Source: CAVZAB01 sp963773155 (GTDB lineage: Bacteria; Pseudomonadota; Alphaproteobacteria; Rhizobiales; Beijerinckiaceae). From it: a stretch of 64,000 nt of DNA. A model generated the notes under the pieces. It made no database searches, had not been told where the DNA came from, and saw nothing but the letters and a program-made list of their open reading frames with translations. The stretch's first letter is position 1. Every line of letters starts with the position of its first letter. A program made the position numbers and the translations under genes. The DNA is taken from NCBI GenBank assembly GCA_963773155.1, contig CAVZAB010000005.1:1-64000 (forward strand). Reading direction: 5' to 3'. Positions 57,086 to 64,000 of this stretch are shown in pieces.

Positions 57086-58303
57086 ATGGCCGATATTGGC
57101 AACCGTACCGCTAAGCCGGAACCGGCGCCGGGCTCGGTCCTGCCGGAAGAGGCAGGCGCTGCGCCGTTTCGGGCAATAACCGATGACGCGGCATTTTTTG
57201 AGTTTGCCCAACTGATGGAAAACCAACTGCAGGAGAACAATAGGCCGGCTGGCGGCGAGGCGCCGGCGAATCCGATCGCGCCAGCCGCAATTGCTTTGGC
57301 GCCGGATACCGTGTCAAGCAAGACGGACCCGGTCGGGCAAGCTGCGCCGGTCTTCGGGGTTGCATTTCCGAGCCTATCGCAAAAGGTCCGGGTTAGCTGG
57401 GCCGGCGTCGGTGAAACGTCGCCTGTCAAGTTGGCCGCTCCGCCGATCCCTCCGGCAAGTCCGCCAGTTGCTGGAGATGACAGCCGGAATGCGCCCGAAT
57501 TGCGCGAACCGACCGAGGAATTGACGGCCTATGATCTCAATCGGCTGGAGCGGTTCGGTTCCCGCAAGGCGAATGCCCGATGGACCAGGAATCTGACCAC
57601 CATGGGAATAGGTGCGGCAGCCCTGGCGGCGGTTTGGGCGGCACTGCCGGATACCGCCTTGAAGGCGCCGCCAGACAATGGGCCGCCGCCCGCTTTGGCG
57701 ACAGGCAGCAATGCTGCCGACTCCGCCCGCATGGTCCGTGTTGTTCCATTGGTACCGGGAGCGCCGGGCCGGGAAGCCGCCAACGAACCAGCGCGCGCCG
57801 CGCCGCCCGGTTCCCTTCAGCCGGTTGGGTCGACTTCACTGGCCGCATTGCCGGATCTACCCGCGGTTCCAGTCTCGACCCCTGGCGAGGAAGCCGCAAG
57901 TCCGACACCCGTCGCCAAGCCAAATCCTCCGCTGGCCGCGCCTTTGTCAAGCGAGCAGGCCGCGGTGCCCGCAAACCCGCCGCTGTCTTCGATACAGCCG
58001 CCGGTGCCAGCCGTCCCAGCTATCACCAAGCCGTCTGAAAAGCCGGCCCATCTCGCCCGTCCGCCGAAAGCCGCCAATCCCGACGGCGCGATCAAGCATG
58101 CCCGCGCGACGTCGGCCAAGCCGGCACGACAGGCGAGCGGCCGTGTCGACGACAATGGTCAGCCGACCAATATCAGCGTCGATTCCGGTGCAGCGGGAAC
58201 CCGGCCACCAGCCCTAGTCCCCGGTCAGAAGGCCAACGCCGACAAGGGTTTCGATCCGTTCTTCATTCCGAAGTTCATTGGCCGCCTGTTCACCGATCGC
58301 TGA
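57086..58303 (+). CDS. Pro/Ala-rich single-span membrane protein
   Basis: A 405-residue protein starting MADIGNRTAK after GAGGAAAG. Parts: an acidic N-terminal region (about 1-165) with FRAITDDAAFFEFAQLMENQ and LTAYDLNRLERFGSR, one predicted span at about 170-188 (TTMGIGAAALAAVWAALP), then a long Pro/Ala/Ser-rich periplasmic stretch and a basic C-terminal end (FDPFFIPKFIGRLFTDR). This resembles a scaffold or energy-coupling type layout but no family is recognised. Its last 90 bp lie antisense to the dusA gene end. Confidence 0.65.
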   Translation: MADIGNRTAKPEPAPGSVLPEEAGAAPFRAITDDAAFFEFAQLMENQLQENNRPAGGEAPANPIAPAAIALAPDTVSSKTDPVGQAAPVFGVAFPSLSQKVRVSWAGVGETSPVKLAAPPIPPASPPVAGDDSRNAPELREPTEELTAYDLNRLERFGSRKANARWTRNLTTMGIGAAALAAVWAALPDTALKAPPDNGPPPALATGSNAADSARMVRVVPLVPGAPGREAANEPARAAPPGSLQPVGSTSLAALPDLPAVPVSTPGEEAASPTPVAKPNPPLAAPLSSEQAAVPANPPLSSIQPPVPAVPAITKPSEKPAHLARPPKAANPDGAIKHARATSAKPARQASGRVDDNGQPTNISVDSGAAGTRPPALVPGQKANADKGFDPFFIPKFIGRLFTDR

Positions 58304-59305
58304 GGTCGCCTCAGCTGCGGCGCGCCGCTGGGCGCGCCTCACGATTTCGATCGCCGCTGCAAATAAAGCGGGGTCGGTTGAGCGTTGGCTGGCCATCGTC
58401 GACAGGAAGCGGCGATAGTCGCGCGCACCGGGCTGACCAGCAAACAGGCCAAGCATGTGTCTGGTGACGTCGGTGGGACGCACGCCATTCAGCTGGCAGC
58501 TCGCGAGATAAGGCAGCATGGCTTCGGCCGCGGCAAAATTGTCTTCGAGCGCTTGCGTCGCACCGAAAATCGCGGGGTCGACCGCCAGGAGCAGCGCCGG
58601 GTTCTGATAGGCCGCGCGACCGATCATCACACCGTCGACGTGCTGCAGATGGGCCCTGGCGGCTTCGATTGAGTCAATGCCGCCGTTGATGACGAGCGGC
58701 AGAGCCGGATAGGCCTGTTTCAACCGGTAAACGAGGCCATAGTCAAGCGGCGGGACCTGGCGGTTCTCTTTCGGTGAAAGGCCTTTGAGCCAAGCCTTCC
58801 GGGCATGAACGACAAGGGCGTCGACGTCTGCCGCGACCAATGCCGCGGTAAAGGCAAAGAGCGCGTGTTCGGGATCCTGGTCGTCAACGCCGATGCGACA
58901 TTTTACGGTCACTGGAACCCTTACTGCGGCCTTCATGGCGGCGACGGCCGCGGCGACCCGGGCCGGTTCGCGCATCAGACAGGCCCCGAAGGCCCCGTTT
59001 TGAACACGGTCGGACGGGCAACCGCAATTCAGATTGATTTCGGCATAGCCAAAGCTCTCGGCAATCCGGGCTGCGCGGGCCAGATCGGCCGGCTCCGAGC
59101 CACCGAGCTGGACGGCAACGGGTTGCTCCCGCGGATCGAAGCCGAGCAGCCTGTCGCGGTCGCCGTAGAGGATGGCGCCGCTGGTAATCATTTCCGTGTA
59201 AAGCCTGGCCCGGCGGGTCAAACGACGATGGAAGAAACGGCAATGCCGATCTGTCCAGTCCATCATAGGCGCCACGCTAAACCTAATCCATTGATTTGGT
59301 TGCAC
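58214..59305 (-). CDS. dusA: tRNA-dihydrouridine(20/20a) synthase
   Basis: DusA reduces uridine to dihydrouridine at positions 20/20a of tRNA using FMN and NADPH. 363 residues with RFSVAPMMDWTDRHCRFF near 8, INLNCGCPSDRVQNGAFGACLM near 95 (active-site Cys in the GCPS..GAFGACL stretch), KCRIGVDDQDP near 140, VHARKAWLKGLSPKENR near 173, and GVMIGRAAYQNPALL near 232. The C-terminal helices end with a ~25-residue tail (ERIETLVGVGLLTGD) that overlaps the convergent Pro-rich gene. Confidence 0.93.
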   Translation of the reverse strand: MQPNQWIRFSVAPMMDWTDRHCRFFHRRLTRRARLYTEMITSGAILYGDRDRLLGFDPREQPVAVQLGGSEPADLARAARIAESFGYAEINLNCGCPSDRVQNGAFGACLMREPARVAAAVAAMKAAVRVPVTVKCRIGVDDQDPEHALFAFTAALVAADVDALVVHARKAWLKGLSPKENRQVPPLDYGLVYRLKQAYPALPLVINGGIDSIEAARAHLQHVDGVMIGRAAYQNPALLLAVDPAIFGATQALEDNFAAAEAMLPYLASCQLNGVRPTDVTRHMLGLFAGQPGARDYRRFLSTMASQRSTDPALFAAAIEIVRRAQRRAAAEATSAIGEQAANELRNEERIETLVGVGLLTGD

Positions 59306-59657
59306 TTTTATTGTACTCTTAATATATTAGGTCGAGTCGTGCGCATCTTTTCTACGCCATCTTTCGACGCTTTTCGCGGCAGTACGACTGGTGGTTGCAC
59401 ACGGAGCGCACACGTTTCGGCAACTTTCACGAAACTCAATTCTGGATCTTGGCGCCAAGTGCGGCGAAAAGGAAAGTATGTCAATGATATATTCCTTCGC
59501 CGGAAGGATGCCCGAGGAATGGGCGCTCGAGATTGAGCAGCGTATCGGTCGCGACGCCACGCCGATTACGATGAGTTGATCGCTTGTGGCATGGGCTTGC
59601 CGCAGCCATTGGGGGCAAAGCAGACTTTGTTGGCCGTCGTGGTGCTTGATGGGCAGG
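59306..59657. other. 352-bp stretch with one doubtful short frame
   Basis: A 33-residue frame at 59478-59579 (starting MSMIYSFAGRMPEEWALEI after GGAAAG) has a plausible ribosome binding site but no recognisable relation. The remainder shows no gene. An AT-rich patch at 59300-59335 may be the dusA promoter. Confidence 0.4.
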
Positions 59658-60290
59658 TTATCGTTGCCGACCTTGTCCTGTGATCGACGAATAGTTAGCC
59701 GAGGCAGACGATGCCGGCGCCTGTTGGGCCATCGCGGTGCAGACGCCGGCGCCCCAATCGCCGCCTTGCGTGACAAACTTCGGGCATCGAGGTGCTTCAT
59801 CAGCACGACCCAGGCGAGCGGTGCATTCTGCGTCCCAATCGGTCGTGGTCGGCCTGGCTGAAAACCCGTGGCCGGGCAGCGACGGCACCACCAGATGTAA
59901 GGTGTCCGATGCGGCGCCCCCATGCGCCGTGGGATTGGCCAGCGGCTCGACGATTTTCAACTGCTCGATCACCGAGCCGCGCCATCCATGCGTGACGGAG
60001 AGCGGCAACGCATCTTCATCGCTAGAACGAAAGTGAATGAAACGAAAGCCCGTCGATCTCGGTCATGAATTGCGGCAGTGCGTTCAGCTTCGCCCCTTCT
60101 TTGCGCCAGTCGCAGTGCCCCAATAGCGGGCGAGTTCCTCAATCGTCGCCGATTGCGCGCGCCCCGTGTTTCATCGGCGACCGTCCCCTGGTCAGGCCAT
60201 CGCGTCGCGGCGATGCGGCGGCGGAGATGTTGTGGCGGCAAGAAGGCCGCGTCGGGTGAGTGAAAACGATGGTGCCAACACCAATCGGCA
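59658..60290 (-). pseudogene. Epoxide-hydrolase relic
   Basis: Minus-strand segments in different frames match the N-terminal half of alpha/beta-fold epoxide hydrolases: MTEIDGLSF near 60055, then PLSVTHGWRGSVIEQLKIVEPL (in parts), VVPSLPGHGFSARP and FVTQGGDWGAGVCTAMAQQAP, which includes the nucleophile motif GGDWGA. At least two frame changes interrupt it, and the C-terminal cap and catalytic His are missing. It sits directly downstream of an intact alpha/beta hydrolase gene. Confidence 0.75.
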
Positions 60291-60321
60291 TGAAAAGTCG
60301 GCCTACGCCGATCGACGCCGA

Positions 60322-61386
60322 TCAAGCTCCGGCGACATCGACGATCGCTTCCGCGAAGGCCTGCGGGGCTTCCTGAGGCAGGTTGTGTCCGACGCCGCCC
60401 TTGATGACCCGGTGCGAATATGGGCCAGAGAATTTCTTGCGGTAGGAACTGGCGTCCGGGTGCGGGGCCTCGTTGGCGTCGCCTTCAAGGGTAATGGTCC
60501 GCACGGCGATAACCGGAGCGGTGACGAGCCACCTTTCCAGATCGTCGTATTTCGGCTCACCATCTGCCAGTCCGAGCCGCCATCGATAGTTATGGACGAC
60601 GATGGCGACGTGATCCGGATTGTCGAAAGACGCGGCCGTACGATCAAACGTCGCGTCGTCAAAGTTCCACTTCGGCGATGCAAGCCGCCAGATGAGCTTC
60701 GAAAAGTCGCGCCGGTACTTGTCGTAGCCGGCCCGGCCGCGCTCCGTGGCGAAGTAATATTGATACCACCATTGGAGCTCGGCCTCCGGCGGCAGCGGCG
60801 CCTTGCCGGCTTCCTGGCTGCCGATCAGATAACCGCTGACCGACACAAGGCCCGTGCAACGCTCCGGCCGTAGCGCGGCGATGATGTTGGCCGTCCGCGC
60901 CCCCCAATCAAAACCGCCTAGGGTCGCCTTCTCGATTTTGAGCGCATCCATGAGCGCGATGACATCGAGCGCGACAGCCGATTGCTGGCCATTCCGGACC
61001 GTGTCGGCCGAGAGGAATCGCGTCGATCCGTAACCGCGCAGATAGGGGACGATCACCCGGTAGCCAGCCGTCGCCAGCAAAGGCGCGACATCGACATAGC
61101 TGAAAATGTCGTAGGGCCAGCCGTGCAGGAGAACGACGGCAGGACCGTCCGGCGGACCGGCCTCGGCATATCCCACATCGAGGACGCCGGCGTCGATCTG
61201 CCTTAGCGGCGCAAATGACGCGTTAGTTCCCGGCTTGATCGGGGAATGCGCCTGTTTGGTTTCGTCGGCCCCGGCGTTCGTAAGCCCGATCATGTCGAAT
61301 TGGGCGGCCGCAAAGGTCGTGGCCGCGACGCCGACGAAGCGGCGGCGACGATGGTCGATGTCTTGGGAAGCTCTGACCGTAACCAT
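60322..61386 (-). CDS. Alpha/beta hydrolase, epoxide/haloalkane-hydrolase type, exported
   Basis: A 354-residue enzyme with a twin-arginine-like N-terminus (HRRRRFVGVAATTFAAAQ) predicting export. Catalytic features are oxyanion-hole HGWPYD near 102, nucleophile Asp in GGFDWGAR near 165, and His in KGGVGHNLP near 335; the cap contains ELQWWYQYYFA. An Asp nucleophile separates it from lipases and points to epoxide or haloalkane substrates. ATG 61386 is preceded by GGGAGA. It is 41 bp from the cupin gene on the same strand. Confidence 0.85.
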   Translation of the reverse strand: MVTVRASQDIDHRRRRFVGVAATTFAAAQFDMIGLTNAGADETKQAHSPIKPGTNASFAPLRQIDAGVLDVGYAEAGPPDGPAVVLLHGWPYDIFSYVDVAPLLATAGYRVIVPYLRGYGSTRFLSADTVRNGQQSAVALDVIALMDALKIEKATLGGFDWGARTANIIAALRPERCTGLVSVSGYLIGSQEAGKAPLPPEAELQWWYQYYFATERGRAGYDKYRRDFSKLIWRLASPKWNFDDATFDRTAASFDNPDHVAIVVHNYRWRLGLADGEPKYDDLERWLVTAPVIAVRTITLEGDANEAPHPDASSYRKKFSGPYSHRVIKGGVGHNLPQEAPQAFAEAIVDVAGA

Positions 61387-61427
61387 TGCGAATCTCCCTG
61401 GTTGCATGGTTGGAGCAACAGCAGAAT

Positions 61428-61880
61428 TCACTGTGCTGACGGAATCCGCGACGGGCGGTTCTGCGCACGTGGGTCGTCGTGAGGGTCGAGATAGTCGAGA
61501 CCCAGCGGGCCAATGGCCGAGACCTGGGTGACATACTCACCGGACTTCGCCCAATGGAAGTGGGGCGTGCCGCCGGGGAGAACGATGACGCTGCCGGGGG
61601 GATAGGCATTCAACTTTTCGCCGTCGAAGCGATCGCCTAGGCCAATGTAGAATACGCCGGACATGACCGTGTATATCCGGTCCTCCGGGTGCCTGTGCGG
61701 CATCAGTCTCACGCCAGACGGCGCCTTGACCCTGATCAGGTAGGGACCCGGCTTCGACGGATCGCCGACGATGACAGCAAGGCGTACCGGCGCCGGGAAC
61801 GCCGGGAACGGCTCCCAGTCGATGTCTTCGGGGAGGACCGCTCTAAAAACGGCCTCGCCCGGCTGGTGGGTGCACACCAT
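61428..61880 (-). CDS. Cupin-domain protein
   Basis: A 150-residue single-domain cupin. Metal-binding motif 1 is MPHRHPEDRIYTVMSG near 66 and motif 2 is LPGGTPHFHW near 110. Preceded by family strands with PGPYLIRVKAPSGVRL. Such proteins bind a divalent metal and act as isomerases, dioxygenases or sensors, so specificity is unknown. Read with the hydrolase gene as one likely operon. Confidence 0.8.
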   Translation of the reverse strand: MVCTHQPGEAVFRAVLPEDIDWEPFPAFPAPVRLAVIVGDPSKPGPYLIRVKAPSGVRLMPHRHPEDRIYTVMSGVFYIGLGDRFDGEKLNAYPPGSVIVLPGGTPHFHWAKSGEYVTQVSAIGPLGLDYLDPHDDPRAQNRPSRIPSAQ

Positions 61881-61947
61881 CGCGATCCTCCGTGTCGAAA
61901 AGCCCTGGTTGGTGTTGCAAGCGCGTCAGGGCCCGCAGTAAGAATGC

Positions 61948-62370
61948 TCAAGTCAGCTTGGCGTCCAATGTGACCGTCGCGTTGAGGACCCGGGAGACGG
62001 GGCAGTTCTTCTCGGCGTCGCTGGCGATCCGAACGAATGATGCCTCGTCCAGGTTCGGAACCTGGCCGCGCACCGTCAGCGCTGATCGGCTAATGCGGAA
62101 TCCTTTGCCGTCTGGTTCGAGGGAGACCGCGGCCTCGGTCGTGAGCTCGGTGGGCGTATAGCCGGCCCCCTGCAGCCCAAAGGCGAGCGCCATAGTGAAG
62201 CATCCGGCGTGCGCGGCCGCGATCAATTCCTCGGGATTGGTGCCCTTCTCGCTCTCGAAGCGAGTCCTGAAAGAATATGGGGTCGCCGCGAGCACGCCGG
62301 AATCAGTCGAGAGATTGCCGGCGCCGTCGCGCCCCGTACCGTGCCACAACGCCTTCGCTTTGCGAATCAT
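61948..62370 (-). CDS. osmC: OsmC-family peroxiredoxin-like protein
   Basis: A 140-residue OsmC protein that reduces organic hydroperoxides. The two redox cysteines sit in HAGCFTMAL near 57 and NCPVSRVL near 123, with NPEELIAAAHA before the first. The length and ordering match OsmC rather than Ohr (KGTNPEELIAAAHA signature). It is on the same strand as the hydrolase and cupin genes, 67 bp upstream, and may form a stress-linked unit with them. Confidence 0.9.
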   Translation of the reverse strand: MIRKAKALWHGTGRDGAGNLSTDSGVLAATPYSFRTRFESEKGTNPEELIAAAHAGCFTMALAFGLQGAGYTPTELTTEAAVSLEPDGKGFRISRSALTVRGQVPNLDEASFVRIASDAEKNCPVSRVLNATVTLDAKLT

Positions 62371-62407
62371 GAGTCCGCCTCCTTGTGATTGCGCGGTCGG
62401 ATTTTCG

Positions 62408-64000
62408 TTACGTTGGTTCCTTCAGCGCGTTGGGATCGATTGGCATCTTTCGTAGGCGCTTGCCGGTCGCCGCGAAGATCGCGTTCGCGACCGCGGGAAC
62501 GACCGCCGAGGTCCCGCATTCGCCCATCCCGCCGGGTGGCTCGGAACTTGGGATGATATGAACGTCGATTGCCGGCGCCTCGTTCATGCGGAGCATCTGG
62601 TAGGTGTCAAAGTTCGATTGCTCGACACGGCCATTCTTCAGGGTAATTTCGCCGTAGAGCGCGGCGGTCACGCCGAAGATAGTTGCGCCCTGAATTTGAG
62701 CCTCGACGATGTTGGGATTGACCACGGCACCGCAATCGACCGCGCATACGACGCGGCGCACCCGGACTGCGCCATCCTTCGAGACTTCGACTTCGGCGAC
62801 CTGCGCCATATAGCTTCCGAACGCGAATTGGACAGAGACGCCGCGGCCGGCTCGCTCGCGTAGCGCTTGTCCCCAGCCGGCCTTTTCGGCAGCAAGCTCG
62901 AGCACGGCTTTGGCCCGGGGCGATTGGCCGAGGAGAGCGCGCCGATATGCGACCGCGTCCTGCTTCGCCGCAGCCGCCAGTTCGTCGATGAAGCTTTCGG
63001 TCACAAAGACATTGTGTGACGGCCCCACGCTTCGCCAGAAGGCTGTCGGAATTCCAGGGGGCTCAACCCGGAGATATTCGACCCGCATGTTCGGAAGCGC
63101 GTAGACGAGATTGATGGCACCGTCCGTGGTGTCGGGATCGAGCCCGTTGTTGAACGCGGGCGGAAGCCATCTCGCCAGGATCGAAGATCCCGCGAAACGA
63201 TGGAGCCACGCGATCGGGGCTCCGTTCTCATCGAGACCGGCGAACAGCCTGTCGAAAAAGAATGGCCGATACATATCGTGCTGGATGTCTTCCTCGCGCG
63301 TCCAGACGACTTTGACAGGAGCATCGACGTGTTTGGCGATCTCGACGGCACGGCTAACGGCGTCGGTTTCCAGCCTTCTGCCAAACCCGCCACCGATCAG
63401 GTGATTGTGTACGGTGACCCTTTCGAGAGGCAGACCGGCGGCTTTCGCCGCGGCGGCCTGGGCCCTTGCGAGAACCTGGCTGCCGACCCAGACCTCGCAA
63501 CTATCGTCGCGCACATGGACCGTGCAGTTCATCGGCTCCATCGTCGCGTGAGCGAGAAAAGGAACCTGATAGTGCGCTTCGACTTTGGACGCGGCGCTCG
63601 CCATCGCCTTGTCGACGTCGCCGATATTCTGAGCGACCGCCCCGGACTTCTGAGTGGCGGCCTCAAGCTCGCGCGCGATAATTGTCGTATTGATACTATC
63701 GTGCGGTCCGTCGTCCCATTCGATCGAGAGGGCCGCCAGGCCCTTCTTCGCGGCCCCCATATGATCTGCGACGACCGCGACCGCGTCGTCGAGCCGTACA
63801 ATCTGCCGGACGCCGTTGACGGCCTTCGCCTTGGCATCGTCCAGGCTTTTCACGCGGCCGCCGAAGACTGGCGACTGGGCGAGCGTTGCGATCTTGAGTT
63901 CCCGGCGGGCGGACGTCGATTCCGTAAACGGCGGAGCCGTTCACCTTGGGGGGTGCATCCAGGCGCTTGACCGGAGTCCCGATGAGCTTGAAGTCCGCGG
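62408..64000 (-). CDS. iorB: Isoquinoline 1-oxidoreductase-like molybdoenzyme large subunit, 5' end beyond window, one frame break
   Basis: Large molybdopterin subunit of the IorB/aldehyde-oxidase type. Cofactor motif GGGFGRRLETD, LAHATMEPMNCTVHV and the catalytic-Glu motif GGMGECGTSAVVPAVANAI near the C-terminus are clear. At the 5' side (VDFKLIGTP-type sequence ADFKLIGTPVKRLDAP then GSAVYGIDVRPP) the reading must shift frame at the CGGG run at 63901-63905 to join ELKIATLAQSPVFGGRVKSLD. Apart from that the part within the window (about 520 residues) is coherent. The small 2Fe-2S subunit gene would lie beyond the window. Different from the xanthine dehydrogenase at 11.6 kb. Confidence 0.82.

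Noticed and set aside
59478..59579. 33-residue peptide gene
   Set aside because: Has a ribosome binding site but no conservation evidence or recognisable feature; mentioned only in the gap entry.

Overview
The window reads as alphaproteobacterial chromosome (GC-rich). The markers are a DksA with the alphaproteobacterial degenerate zinc site, a ycjX-DUF697 pair, an opgGH pair, an Omp2-type porin relic, XdhC-linked purine oxidation, matPQMAB-type malonate use, and a sulfite-reduction operon carrying DUF2849 and DUF934. I recognised no rRNA, tRNA, CRISPR array or complete insertion sequence.

Layout. (A) 1-8.2 kb is ordinary chromosome: dksA, a MoxR ATPase, a 28-residue membrane peptide, ycjX and its membrane partner, then opgGH for periplasmic glucans on the other strand. 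(B) 8.6-11.6 kb is decayed: a small membrane gene with net-zero frameshifts, a porin with many frame breaks but an intact terminator, and the N-terminal part of a tyrosine recombinase that stops where a truncated xanthine dehydrogenase gene begins. (C) 11.6-35.8 kb is a compact metabolic block: xdhB (truncated), xdhC and a guanine-deaminase-like gene; a class II aldolase; a malonate operon (TRAP transporter, malonyl-CoA decarboxylase, malonyl-CoA synthetase); a polyol/sugar-acid set (idonate-type dehydrogenase, SDR, PfkB kinase, xylB relic); DUF336, hemolysin III and DedA genes; a five-gene branched-chain-type ABC transporter divergent from adenine deaminase; and small hypothetical genes.

(D) 35.8-43.8 kb is again a graveyard: the C-terminal part of a different integrase, a primase-like fragment, a 21-bp spaced inverted repeat, a K+ channel gene, an intact zinc-free alcohol dehydrogenase, a frameshifted GNAT, a broken TPR gene, and two copies of a 35-bp repeat. 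(E) 43.8-59.3 kb is compact: the sulfite-reduction/siroheme operon with a nested inverted-repeat operator; cobT; a MocR regulator divergent from a polyamine-type ABC transporter whose last permease overlaps cobS; a DUF1289 gene; a Pro-rich membrane protein; and dusA. (F) 59.3-64 kb has an epoxide-hydrolase relic, an intact alpha/beta hydrolase, a cupin, an OsmC protein and the large subunit of an isoquinoline 1-oxidoreductase-like molybdoenzyme running off the edge.

Intact metabolic blocks are thus separated by three scars that carry recombinase or gene fragments. Several otherwise well conserved genes (PfkB kinase, adenine deaminase, cysG, GNAT, iorB-like) each carry one single-base frame break. 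These could be sequencing indels or real decay, and raw reads would decide. The organisation most worth following up is the MocR plus polyamine-type transporter set sitting between cobT and cobS.
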